DNA from: Oenanthe sinensis
Taxonomy: Eukaryota > Streptophyta > Magnoliopsida > Apiales > Apiaceae
DNA: 64,000 bases
Assembly: GCA_028671895.1 (NCBI GenBank)
Contig: CM053803.1
Coordinates: 47,242,786 to 47,306,785, forward strand
Direction of reading: 5' to 3'
In this document: piece by piece, positions 33,317 to 45,665 of the stretch
How positions within the stretch are numbered: the first letter of the stretch is position 1
How the letters are laid out: the number at the start of each line of letters is the position of its first letter
Program-made: the position numbers and the translations under genes
Notes under the pieces: generated by a model
Told to the model about the DNA's origin: nothing
Databases searched by the model: none
What the model saw: the letters and a program-made list of their open reading frames with translations, nothing else

Positions 33317-35616
33317 ATGCCTGGAAACAAAGATGGCAATTCTAAGATTCCTATGCTTAAGAGAAACGAGTTCACCCACTGGAAGGTTAAGATGCTGCAC
33401 CATCTGGAAGCAACAGACCCTGACTATCTTGAAAGAATTCATGAAGGACCCTATGTGCCCTTAAAATTTGTGCCTCAAATCAATGAAGAAGGCAAAGTAA
33501 CTGAAGAACACTTCATTGAGAAACCAAAAGCTGAATGGACAAAAGAGGACAAGGAGAATGTCCTTAAGGAGGCAAAGGTCAATAACATACTCTTCAACAG
33601 TTTGGATTCTGTTCTTACAAACTGTGTTATATCATGTCAAACTGCTAAGGAGATGTGGACAAAACTTGAAGTGCACTGTCAAGGGACTAAAGATGTCAAG
33701 AAGAATGCTAGGTTTTTGCTAATTCAAGAGTATGAGTATTTTGAAGCAAAATCTGGAGAATCTATCACTGAGATGTATGATAGGTTTACAAAACTCTTGA
33801 ATGAGATGGCTATGCTTGGTAAGGTTTATGATTTTGAAGATACAAACACCAAGTTTCTGAGAGCACTTCCTGAAGAGTGGGACAATAAGACTACAGCCAT
33901 AAGGGAAGCTAGAGATTTGGATGAACTAACTCTAGAAGAATTGTATGGCAGACTCAAGACATATGATTTGGAGATGCAACAGAGAAAGAATAAGAAGTCT
34001 GTAAAGACAAAATCTGTGGCACTCTTGATGGAGTCTGAGAAAGAACAACAGGAACAACCCACAGAAGCTATAATCAAGGATTCAAGAAAGAAGGGTAAAG
34101 CTGTTGTGGAGTCAGAGTCTACTGACATAGACTCTGATTCGGATGAAGAGATTGATCTAAGTCAAATGATGGCTATGTTTGCTAAAATTTTTAAAAGAAT
34201 GAAATTCAACAAAAGAACTGGCAAATTTAGTAAGAGGCCATCATTCAAGAAGGAAGATGAGAAGGTTGAGAAGAGCAAGAGTACTATAATCAAACTTGAC
34301 AAAGCAAAGGTCAAATGTTTCAACTGTGGAATATTGGGGCACTTTGCTAGTGAATGCAGAAAGTCAAAAAGTCAAGGAAAAGGAAAAATACTTCTATCAA
34401 CAGGAAATGATTGGGCAGATTCAAGCTTAGAGGATGAAATTGATTATGAAAATCTAGCATTGATGGCATCCTCCTCAAGAAAATCACAATCTCTCAAAGA
34501 ACCCTCATCTCCTAAAACTCAGGTATCAATCTTTACTCCTGATTCCTTAATTAATTTAGACTTTGATAGTATAGAAATTGTGCAAAGTGAGGTTAATAAA
34601 ATAATGACAACATGTAGGTCTCTCACTAGTGAAAGTGAAAGGTTGAGAGAGGAAAATTCAACCTTGACTAAAAGGAATAATCATTTAGAGTCTGAGTTAA
34701 TATTAATGGAACAATACAAAAAGGATTATGAGAAACATAGTCATAACTACACTGAAATCTTGAAAGCCTATGACTATGTTAAGAGAGAACTAGAAGAAGA
34801 GAGACTCAAGTTTAGAGTCTGGACAGACTCTGGTAGAAAAGTTCAAGAAATTCTCAATAACCAAAATGTGTGTCAAACTGCTGGTCTAGGTTATGACAAG
34901 AGTCAAGACAAAAGACCTATTGTTGAGAATGATAACAATGAAGAAGCTAGCCAATTTAATAAGACTAAAGACAAAAGTACATTTGTTCCTGTTAAGTTTG
35001 TGATCCCTAAAGAAAAATCTGAAACCACAAACTCATCTGTCAATAGTCTCCCTGTTGTTGACAAAAAGACAGATGAAACAAGAAAAAATAACTCTAAGAA
35101 AAATATTAACGTAGGGTACTTGTCTAAGTCTAAGTTGAAAGAAAGGCTAGAGAACTTATCAGAGTCCACCAAAACTAGGAGAAATAGGAATGGTAAGGAA
35201 GACATTAATAAGGCTAATAATTATCAAAAAGATCCTAATACTCATAGAAAGAAGTGTTATAGATGTGGCAACCACAACCATTTAGCTATAGATTGTAAAA
35301 AAAAATTGAGATGAAATCAGAGTCTAGCCCTTCTCAGACTCTGAAAAGTTACTACATACCACATAAACCTTGTTATCACCGTGGTAGCATATTTCATTCT
35401 ATTTATATGTGTAGGGACTATCATGATTTATATTACAATTTTTATGAGCTAAAATCTTCTATTGATAAAAGTTGGTATGACACTGTTAATGCTCCACTAG
35501 AGTCTAAAGCAATAAAAGAGACAGGTAAACCAAAGGTGAAAATTGTTAAGCCTGTTTCTCCTAAAGTTAGTAGAAAAGGATCCAAAACTGTCTGGGTCCT
35601 CAAAACATCTAACTAG
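33317..35616 (+). pseudogene. gag: Element B Gag with three zinc knuckles, frameshifted near its end
   Basis: The start MPGNKDGNSKIPMLKRNEF is 22 nt after the PBS. The N-terminal ~230 residues are a copia gag/UBN2-type region (MWTKLEVHCQG, FLRALPEEWDNK). A CCHC knuckle CFNCGILGHFASEC lies near residue 334. A long charged, partly coiled region follows, then a second knuckle CYRCGNHNHLAIDC near residues 647-660. In an A-run at about 35300 one base is lost and the frame ends at 35314. The expected frame continues at 35311-35616 with a third knuckle-like motif, CYHRGSIFHSIYMC, whose second Cys is Arg here but Cys in element D. The gag stop is TAG at 35614-35616, 10 nt before the pol ATG in another frame. 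Confidence 0.9.
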
Positions 35617-35626
35617 CTGCTTTATG

Positions 35627-38600
35627 TATGCAGGGAACCAGGGTAAAGAAAGTAACCCTAATCCTGGACAGTGGATGCTCAGGACACATGACTGGAAAGA
35701 AATCCCTGCTTACAGACTTTGTGGAAATTGCAACAAAGGACAAACACTGGGATATGACAAAATTGTACTTGGGAATGTCATCATTGATCAAGTAGCTCTA
35801 GTTGATGGCTTAAGGCACAATTTGATAAGCATAAGTCAACTTGGAGATAAAGGTTACCATACTGGCTTTGACAACAGAGAGTGTCTTGTGACTCACATAG
35901 AAACAGGCATTTTGTTTTTCAAAGGACACAGACATGGTAACATTTATGAAGCCATCTTGGAGGATTGCATACACAGTGAAGTCACATGTCTATATAGCAA
36001 GGCCTCAACTGAAGAAAGCTGGAAATGGCACAAGAAACTGTCACACATCAACTTCAAAACACTCAACAAGTTGGTTAAACAGAATCTTGTAAGAGGATTA
36101 CCACAGGTTGATTTTGTGCAAGATGGACTTTGTGAAGCATGTCAACTTGGAAAATAAAGGAAATCATCCTTCAAGAGCAAAACAATAAACACCATTTCTG
36201 AACCCTTTTATTTATTGCATCTTGATTTATTTGGTCCAGTAAATGTTATGTCAATTAACAAATAAAAATATACTCTTGTTATTGTAGATGATTTTACAAG
36301 ATTCACATGGGTTTTCTTTCTACATTCAAAGGATGAAGCTCCACAACACATAATAGACCATATCACTTTTCTGGAAAGAAAATCAAAGAAAACAGTTAGA
36401 GTTCTAAGGAGTGACAATGGTACTGAATTCAAGAATTCAATCATGGAGGACTACTGTGCATCAAATGGAATTACTCAACAATTTTCTGCGCCAGGAACTC
36501 CTCAACAAAATGGAGTTGTGGAAAGAAAGAATAGGACATTCATAGAAGCTGCCAGAACAATGTTGACAGAGTCTAAGCTGCCAGTATATTTTTGGGCTGA
36601 GGCAGTCAATACAGCATGTTTCACTTAAAACTGCACTCTAATAAACATGCATGGAAAGATTCCCTATGAAATGATAAAGGACAAGAAGCCAAGTGTGAAA
36701 CACTTTCACATATTTGGATGCAAGTGTTATGTACTGAAAGTATATCCTGAAAATCTAAGCAAATTTGAAGCCAAGGAAGACGAATCAATTTTTCTTGGAT
36801 ATGCATCGAACACAAAAGCATTCAGAGTGTTTAATCTCAGAACCAAAATTGTTATAGAATCTATTCATGTTGCATTTGATGATAAAAAGTGTACAGGATT
36901 GCAGGATGAGTCAGAGTCTACTACACTAGAATTTGAAAATCTAAAAAGTTCTGAGATAAATGAAGAAGAAGAGGATGAAGACCCTCAAATAAATCCTGAA
37001 CCAACACAAGAACCTGCACACTCTGAGGAGGAGCCAGAAAATTCAACTCCAAATAATTCAGAGTCTAACAGGTCAGGGTCTACCCAGACAGAGTCTATCC
37101 AGACAGAGTCTAGACAGACAGAGTCTAACTCATCAGGGTCTGGATCAAGCAACTCTGAACCTTTGTCAGAGTCAAACAATTTAGGGGGAGCCTCTTCATT
37201 TGAATTTCACTCAAATACAGAAGATGCAAATGACTTAGGGGGAGCTTCAAGTTCAAGAACCAATCTTCCACCTGCTAGAAAATGGACAAGGAATCACACT
37301 CCTGACTTGATAATTGGTGATCCTGAGAGTGGTGTACAAACAAGAACAACCACTCAAAATGAATGTCTTTATAACTGTTTTTTCACAAAGAATGAACCCA
37401 AGAAAATTGAGGAAGCCTTGCAAGACCCTGATTGGATTATTGCAATGCAAGAAAAATTGAATGAATTTGAGAGAAATAAAGTGTGGAAACTTGTACCAAG
37501 ACCTAGAGATAGATCAGTGGTTGGTGCAAAATAGGTGTACAGAAACAAACTTGATGAGAATGGAACTGTAATCAGAAACAAAGCAAGGCTAGTTGTAAAA
37601 GGATACTCACAGGAGGAAGGAATTGACTATGATGAAACTTTTGCACCAGTAGCAAGATTGGAAGCTATTAGAATGTTTCTAACCTTTGCAGCTCATTCAA
37701 AATTCAAGGTGTATAAGATGGATGTGAAAAGTGCCTTCTTAAATGGAGAATTGGAAGAAGAAGTCTATGTGGAGCAACCATCAGGATTTGTTGATCCAAA
37801 GTTTCCTGATCATGTTTACAGGTTAGACAAGGCACTATATGGATTGAAGCAAGCACCTAGAGCATGGTATGAAACTCTTTCAAAATTTCTTCTTGAAAAT
37901 GGATTCACAAGAGGTACCATTGACAAAACTCTCTTTATTAGAAAATATAAAGGTGATATTTTGCTCGTCCAAATTTATGTTGATGATATTATATTTGGAT
38001 CTACTAATGATAATCTCTGTGAAAAGTTTAGTCAACTAATGCAGTCAAATTATAAAATGAGCATGATGGGAGAATTAAACTTCTTTTTGGGGCTTCAAGT
38101 CAAACAGAATGATGATGGAATTTTCATCAATCAAACAAAGTATGTAAAAGAACTGTTGAAGAAGTTTGATATGCAAGATTCTGCAACTGCTAAGACTCCA
38201 ATGTCAACAGCCACTAAGCTAGACTCTGACCCAAAGGGTAAGAAAGTTGACAACACTAGCTACAGAGGTATGATTGGTTCATTGTTATATTTAATTGCTA
38301 GTAGACCAAATATAATGTTTGCAACTTATTTGTGTGTCATATTTCAAGCTGACCCTAGAGAATCACACTTAATAGCTGTGAAAAGAATTTTTAGATATCT
38401 AAAGGGGGCACAAACTCTTGGACTTTGGTATCCTAGAGAGTCAGATTTTTCACTAATTGGCTATTCAGATTCTGACTATGCAGGATGCAAAGTAGACAGG
38501 AAAAGCACAACAGGACAATGCCAGTTTCTTGGCAACATATTAATTTCTTGGTTTAGCAAGAAACAACAGACAGTATCAACCTCAACAGCTGAGGCTGAAT

Positions 38601-38917
38601 ACATTACAGCTGGAAGTTGCTGTGCTCAAATTTTGTGGATAAGAAATCAATTACTTGATTATGGACTAACATTCTCAAATATTCCTATGTATTGTGATAA
38701 TACTAGTGCTATTAAAATTGCAGAGAATCCAGTCCAACACTCCAGAACAAAGCACATTGATATCAGGTATCACTTTATTAGAGAACATGTTGAAAATAGT
38801 ACTGTGACACTTCACTATGTTCCAACTGACAGACAGATTGCAGACATTTTGACAAAACCACTTGATGAGTCTACCTTTCTCAGACTGGTAGGTGAATTAG
38901 GTATGTTAAATATATAA
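35627..38917 (+). pseudogene. pol: Element B Pol (protease, integrase, RT, RNase H), several stops
   Basis: The ATG at 35627 opens MQGTRVKKVTLILDSG with the protease active site near 35663. A deletion at about 35735 shifts the frame; from there one frame runs to the end. It contains the pre-integrase finger WHKKLSHINF..CEACQLGK, integrase motifs SDNGTEF (about 36412) and VVERKN (about 36518), the variable hinge with QTES repeats (37060-37150), RT with YVDDIIFG (about 37976), and RNase H with YSDSDYAG and STAEAEYITAG. It ends VGELGMLNI at 38917. In-frame stops are at 36155-36157, 36263-36265, 36626-36628 and 37532-37534. Compared with element D, three of the four are C-to-T or G-to-A changes. 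RT/RNase H from 37535 is unbroken. Confidence 0.93.
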
Positions 38918-39374
38918 GTGATCAAGAATTCCAAGAAGCAAGGTATGTACTTTAATTATAGTCCCTGTCTTAACACACTGTGATTAATTATTATTACAAA
39001 GTTTTGTTTGGTACTTTACCTTGACAGAGTCTAGCGTTTAGACTCTGACGAGTCTGTAGACTCTGAGAAAAATATCACCTAGACTCTGAATCGGTTAAAA
39101 TTTGCCCCTACAGACTCTGATTGCGTTTAAATTTTTCAAATGACTTAAAATAGGCGGTAACAATTATTTTTGACTGGAAATAGGCTGTAGACTCGTGTGT
39201 ATTGTATGCAACCCGAAAAAAATAGATTTTTTCATACAATTTACTCACTTGTTTATTGCAATTATTTTCTAAGGCAAAAATATTCACAGAGCTTTTTACG
39301 AACCCTAGCTAAATTCTTCAAGCTTTTACATCACTTTCAACTCAACAACTTCAACGGATGCCATTTCTACTGTC
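38918..39374 (+). promoter_or_regulatory. Element B pol/accessory-ORF linker with CAGAGTCT motif cluster
   Basis: This is a non-coding linker of about 457 bp. Within about 100 bp (39025-39122) there are five CAGAGTCT or AGACTCTG words, with one copy in the sense form and four in the complement. The part next to the accessory ORF (about 39290-39374) looks like a plant leader (AACCCTAGC, CATCACTTTCAACTCAACAA). The linker of element D (59037-59508) shows the same design with six exact words. Confidence 0.7.
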
Positions 39375-42300
39375 ATGAGGGGACCCAAGGCAATTGCTTT
39401 CACATTTGGGGATTTCGAGTTCATGACCACAAATCATGTTGCCGCCCTTGGAGAAAAGAAAGGGGTAGACGCTGACTACTACCCTGTGATGGATTTCTTG
39501 GAGCAATCCGAGCTCCACTACATTCTTAAGGCATCACCAGTCATTCACATGGATGCTGTGTCACAAGCCTGGTGCTCTTCAAAGGTAGTTGATCCTTCTC
39601 TGGATCAACCAGGTAAAATAATGTTTACTTTTGGTGATTTTACATTTGATGTTACTGCTGATGTTATTAATTCTGTGTTTAAATTACCCGTTAAACAACC
39701 TTTTGATGAAACTGTTTCTGATGCTGAAATTAAAGATATGTTTAAATCACTAGGTTATTCTGGTAGTTTAGAAAACATGAGTAAGTTAACTAGGCCCTAT
39801 TTGAGAAAAGAATGGTCCTTTTTCTTTGATCAAATTGCTAAGTGTTTTACTGGTAAATGTAGTGGATTTGATGCTATTACTGCTATTACTTATCAAATTG
39901 GTCACAGTCTCCTATTTGATAGAGTAATCAACATTGGTGATATGTTGCTCACTCAAATGGGAGCAAAATTAAATAATGTGCATGAGGGGAGGAAGAAAGT
40001 CTACTATCATAGATTTCTTATGATTCTACTTAACCACTTCATTCCTGACATGTCAACCAAGTTGGCAGATGATTGTTGTGTGCAGGCATACAAACAACAA
40101 AGAAGAATATTCTCTGACATCAAGAGAATTGATGACAAGAAGAAGAGTTTACCTGCCATGACTTATACACAGGTAATGCAGGTAAAATTCTCAACCTACA
40201 AACCTTCTATCTACAATGCTTTATTTTTTTGTGGTGAAATGGTGCAGGAACAAGTAATGGAGATTCCCCCTGCACCTACCCAAGTCACCCAATCCCCTTC
40301 AATTACACAATCTTCTAAACCAAAATCCAAAAAGAAACCAACCTCTGGTGTCTCTCAACAGGCACCAGTTGTAAAGAGGAGAAAATTGATTCAATCTAGG
40401 CTTATAGATGAGCACAGTGATGAGGAGCTCAACCCTTTAGAGAAACAAGTTGTTGAAGGTCTTTCTTTGCTAAAAGAAGGTCACGAGACACTTGATTCTA
40501 ACCTTCAAGCCAAGTCTGCAGTCTCTGAAAAGGCTACAGACTCTGAAAAACCTAGGAATACACCTCAGGATTCTCAAATTGAATCTCTTGAAAAATCTTT
40601 TGCTCAGAAGTACAGAAGGTTAAGGAAGGCTTATTCTGCACACACACACAAGCCTATTCCTGTTACTGACCCTGTTTTGCAGGAAACAGATGCTCTCAAG
40701 GCTCCTGCAGAGCCAGACTCTGAAAGCAAGAAAACACCTGAACTAGAGTCTAATGTTGAGTCAGAGTCTAGACTGCCTTTAGACTCTGATCATGAGAAAT
40801 TTTGGGAAGGAATGCCATTGGATGCAGCCTCAAGTCTAATTGATGAAATCATTACTCCAAGTGATGAGGCACTGTTATTCTTATATCCTTTGGTGGAATC
40901 AGTTAAAGATCCAGAGCAACATTAGACTAAATCTCAAGTCTTGGATTTTCTTTCAACCTATGAAGCCCTAAGGAAGAGAATGAAACAGGAGCTACAAATG
41001 TATGCACATGATGTGGTCAAATCTCTATACAGCTACCTATTCAACTCTTCATTCCAAGAAAAAGCAGCTGGGCTCATAGAAGGCAGAACAAATGCAGTTC
41101 TCAAAGCACTAGGTGTGCCAAGCTCTGCACAACAAATCACAAAGAAGCCTAAAAAGCTTAGCATCTATAAAAGGAGAAAATCAGAGTCTGTTGCTGAGTT
41201 GGAAACTGAGATTGAGCAACCAGTTTTTGACTATGAACCAATTTAGGATGAAGGGATTACCTACAGGACAGCTATTGATTGGATTTCTACTATTTAGCCT
41301 CTTTCAAGGAAAGTGGTTGATTTTCTTGTCCAAAATGTAGGAAAGGTGGCCAACAAATACATATATCCGACCTATGAAAGTAGATTGGATCAACACAAGG
41401 GCTCACATTATCACAAGATTGCAAGGGAACTGCAGGATTCCTTTCACTTGACTTTTGCCCAGGCCATCAATGCACTCCATGCCAGGATCTTTCTCAATGG
41501 ACACTTGGATGCATTAACTTTGGTCGAACCACATGAGGTATCAGGTGATGCAAGGCAGTTGGAGGATGGGACTAGTGCACCAGTGGTGACTAGTGACAAA
41601 GATGCTCAGTCTGCCTCACCCACACAAGAACCACCTAGTCAGAGGTTGGGTGATAGTGGGGCAGGGGAGTATGCTGTTAGGCCCTTCTTGACAACTCACC
41701 AAAAAGCTGATGAGAACCCCAGTGATATGGGAGGACAGACTCTGATAGAGGCTCATGCAGAAATTTTCCAATCTATTCTATCAGAGTCTATCCACCTTGA
41801 GGGGGAGTCTCATACACAAACAGTCAAAGATGGTAACACTCAGACTCTGGATTCTAATGAAGTCATACTGAAGCAGTCAGAGTCTAGAGAAGACCCTGAG
41901 ACTGGAATACTGGAGCCAACAGACTCTGGAAAGAAAGAAGATGCTTGTAAGGGTTCAGAGTCTGTTGATGCTCACCCCTTGGTGGAAACCCCTAGCCTTA
42001 AGACATTTGAAGGGGTTCCCCTACATCAAGGTGGTTCAGGTATTGAAGCACATTTGTTTTCTCTCAACCCCTCTTCTGTAGGATTATTGAGTGCACCCTC
42101 CCAAATGAGTGACAAAATATCTGAGAGGCTGGCACTGGACCAGGCAAAAGGAGAGGTAGAAAAGGCTGTAGGGAGCCTGAGTGAGAATGAGAAAGTGGGT
42201 GCCCAACCCCACTGTGAGCATGAGAGATTTGGGTATCCTGAACCTAGCTTTACTTATTGGGATCAAGATTTTCCAAACAGTTGGTCTAATGAGTTGGAGC

Positions 42301-45300
42301 AGGGGATGGATGACAATTCACTATGTCTGATTGTGCAGATTGGCAAACAGGAGGAGGCTCTTGCTGCTCAGAAGTGATTTACCCAGAGACCACAACTTCA
42401 TCTGGTGGATTCTCTAGCAAGGACAGCAGATAGAGTCATGGAGGCTTTGGTGGACACCATTGTCATTTTAACTGAGGCTACAAATTTGGAGTCAGCTGAA
42501 CCACTTTTGATTATGCCTATAAGGGCTAGACTTCCAGAGTCTACAGTCTCTGATCACTCTCAGGAGGAGTCAGGGTCTATAGTCCCGTTTGCAGTTTCAG
42601 AGTGTACACCACCAGAGTCTATACCTCCGATTACAAAGCTTGAGTCTGTTGCTGAGGAGTGCACTTCTGACGATGATGATCACGTTACTCCTTCTTTTGT
42701 CTATTTTGATCAGGTGTTTCCTCAGTCTTGGGAGTCTTCATAGCAAAGAGGCATACTTGATAAAGATTCTTTTAAGTGTATTTTGGCTATTCATCAGTCT
42801 GAGAGACTTAAAGCTTTTTAGAAGAAATCCTTTCAACAGGAACATGGTTACTATCCTGGTGAAGAAGATCATGCTTTAGATGGAGCTGTTAAAGCTGAAT
42901 TACCTGATGTTGCTGCTCAATTAGCCAGTGTGGTCCAGGACATTTCTCATATTAAACTCAAGCTCACTGGTGTTGATAATACAACTTCTCTGCTCAATAC
43001 AAGATTTGACAGAATTCACTCCCTTCAATTATCCAAAGAAGTAGCTTTTAAAGATGCTCTAGCTGCTATCACTACAACTCAAGCCTCTCTTCAAACTACA
43101 GTTTCTGATTTGACCACCAAGATTGATTCAGTTATTGCAGCCCAGACAAATATCTCCACTGTTCTTGAGCAGATTCTTTTGGCTGTCACCAGTAATGATG
43201 ATGTCAAAAAGGGGGAGAATGATAAGCAAGGTGAGTCCTCCAGGAGACATAAGAATGAGGGATGCAAGGATACATCAAGGGGATTTAAAAGGAGGAGAGA
43301 TGGTGATGATGTTGATAGTTCTCATGGTCCTAGGGGTCTTGATGATGTGCAACAAAAGTATTCTGGAGTAGCAAGAATTCAAACACATCAGTCAGGGACT
43401 AGACATGGGAAATCAGAGTCTAAGTCAGACTCTGATAAGCAAAGAAAGAAGTCAGACTCTGATCAAACTCAAGAACCTTCATACTGGAAGTGCAGTCAAT
43501 CAAATCTGCAACTTAGAGCTAAAAAGAAGATAGGTCTTGGAGGATTTGAAGAATCTAACATTGACAGAACATCTACTCTAACCAGGGATCCTCAATCCTT
43601 GACAGATAGGCAGTTTGAGAATATCACTCAGAAGCACTTAAATAAAGTGGTGTCTGCTCAAATTGTTTATAATGTTTTTGAAACAAAGATACAAGGAGGT
43701 CAGGGAGGTACAGAAAAGGTGAAGAATGAGATGTTGGTTTACTTCTTAGAAGGTGGAAGTGTAAGATGGATTAGTCAATCAAATTTTATCTTTTTCAAAC
43801 AGGCTGAGGAACTACAGTATATCAGATTTCTTCTTCAAATTGCTTATGAAGTTAACAAGAGCAAAGAAGCTGTCACACACAAATGGTTCAAGGAGATTGA
43901 TAGGAAGCTTGAGTCTGTTGCTGAGGAGTGCACTTCTGACGATGATGATCACGTTACTCCTTCTTTTGTCTATTTTGATCAGGTGTTTCCTCAGTCTTGG
44001 GAGTCTTCACAGCAAAAAGGCATACTTGATAAAGATTCTTTTGAGTGTATTTTGGCTATTCATCAGTCTGAGAGACTTAAAGCTTTTCAGAAGAAATTCT
44101 TTCAACAGGAACATGGTTACTATCCTGGTGAAGAAGATCATGCTTTAGATGGAGCTGTTAAAGCTGAATTACCTGATGTTGCTGCTCAATTAGCCAGTGT
44201 GGTCCAGGACATTTCTCATATTAAAATCAAGCTCACTGGTGTTGATAATACAACTTCTCTGCTCAATACAAGATTTGACAGAATTCACTCCCTTCAATTA
44301 TCCAAAGAGGTAGCTTTTAAAGATGCTCTAGCTGCTATCACTACAACTCAAGCCTCTCTTCAATCTACAGTCTCTGATTTGACCACCAAGGTTGATTCAG
44401 TCATTGCAGCACAGGCCAATATCTCTATAGTTCTTGAGCAGATTCTTTTGGCTGTCACAAGTAATAAGGATGATGATGTCAAAAAGGGGGAGAAGGAGAG
44501 GCAAGGTGAATCCTCCAGGAGAAATAAGGATGATGGATGCACAGATAGGTCAAAGGGAGTTAAAAGGAGGAGAGATGGTGATGATGGTGATAGTTCTCAT
44601 GGTCCTAGGGGTCTTGATGATGTGCAACAAAAGCAATCTGGAGTAGAAAAAACTCAAACACATCAGTCAGGGACTAGACATGGGAAATCAGTCTAAGTCA
44701 GACTCTAATAAGCAAAGAAAGAAGTCAGACTCTGATCAAACTCAAGAACCTTCATACTGGAAGTGCAGTCAATCAAATCTGCAACTTAGAGCTAAAAAGA
44801 AGATAGGTCTTAGAAGATTTGAAGAATCTAACATTGACAGAACATCTACTCTAACCAGGGATTCTCAATCCTTGACAGATAGGCAGTTTGAGAAGATCAC
44901 TCAGAAGCACTTAAATAAAGTGGTGTCTGCTCAAATTATTTATAATGTTTTTGAAACAAAGATACAAGGAGGTCAGGGAGGTACAGAAAAGGTAAAGAAT
45001 GAGATGTTGGTTTACTTCTTAGAAGGTGGAAGTGTAAGATGGATTAGTCAATCAAATTTTATCTTTTTCAAACAGGCTGAGGAACTACAGTATATTAGAT
45101 TTCTTCTTCAAATTGCTTATGAAGTTAACAAGAGCAAAGAAGCTGTCACACACAAATGGTTCAAGGAGATTGATAGGAAGCTAACTTTGCACAGACAGGC
45201 AAATCGACAAATGGGAAAATTTTCTTTAAAATATGTTGATACTGAGGGAAATGATCAAGTCATGCCATTGGAAGAAAAACAGATTAAATTTCAAGAAGGT

Positions 45301-45540
45301 GTGGGTCATTACTTTGGGTTTCAGCCTATGAGTGGGAAAGTTAGTGTTCTGATGTTGAAGGACTTAAAAGATCAAGAAAGCAGTGCAAATGATCTGAGGG
45401 CAGCTTATTGTCAAATCAAATGCTCAAGTGAAGAAATGAAGAAATTGAAGAAATTTTTTGGTGAAGCTCTTGCAATTGTGGAAGAAAATATGCTGAATTC
45501 ATTTTTGAAGAATAATCCAGCCTTTGAGAAGATTAAATAA
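39375..45540 (+). pseudogene. Element B accessory (env-like position) ORF, broken and internally duplicated
   Basis: It starts MRGPKAIAFTFGDFEF. The first ~230 residues are the domain shared with A, C and D (FTFGDFTFDVTADVINSVF, EWSFFFDQIAKCF, VINIGDMLL, VYYHRFLMILLNHF near residues 208-222). A basic segment KPKSKKKP, an S/E-rich variable region and coiled-coil C-terminal parts follow, ending PAFEKIK at 45540. Stops occur at 40923-40925 and 41244-41246, near 41297, and near 42375 and later. A 1.27-kb tandem duplication covers 42641-45182. A 2-nt loss at about 44690 splits the second copy. No signal peptide or membrane helix is visible. Its biochemical role is unknown. The element D counterpart begins 12 residues earlier (MAAVSTV). 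Confidence 0.85.
42641..45182 (+). repeat. 1.27-kb tandem duplication inside the B accessory ORF
   Basis: Unit 1 spans 42641-43909 and unit 2 43910-45182. Unit 1 is 1269 bp, exactly 423 codons, so the duplication was in frame. The breakpoints share AAGCT (ACAAAGCT at the left edge, AGGAAGCT at the right). The units differ by few substitutions, a 6-nt length difference (AGTAATGATGATG against AGTAATAAGGATGATGATG) and a 2-nt deletion. Unit 1 has two CAG-to-TAG stops (near 42741 and 42822) that unit 2 lacks. Confidence 0.92.
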
Positions 45541-45654
45541 GAAGTAATTCTTTTTCCTTTATAATTCTTTTATACTGTTCTAGATTAATAGTTTTATTCT
45601 TTAGTTTTGACATCATAAAACCTTGATTTATGCTTACATTTTATAAAGCATAAA

Positions 45655-45665
45655 TAGGGGAAGAT
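45655..45665 (+). promoter_or_regulatory. Polypurine tract of element B
   Basis: ATAGGGGAAGAT precedes the 3' LTR TGTTAGGAATATATTC. Confidence 0.85.

Noticed and set aside
39375..45540. True retroviral-type envelope protein
   Set aside because: No signal peptide, cleavage site or membrane helix could be seen; only the genomic position is env-like.
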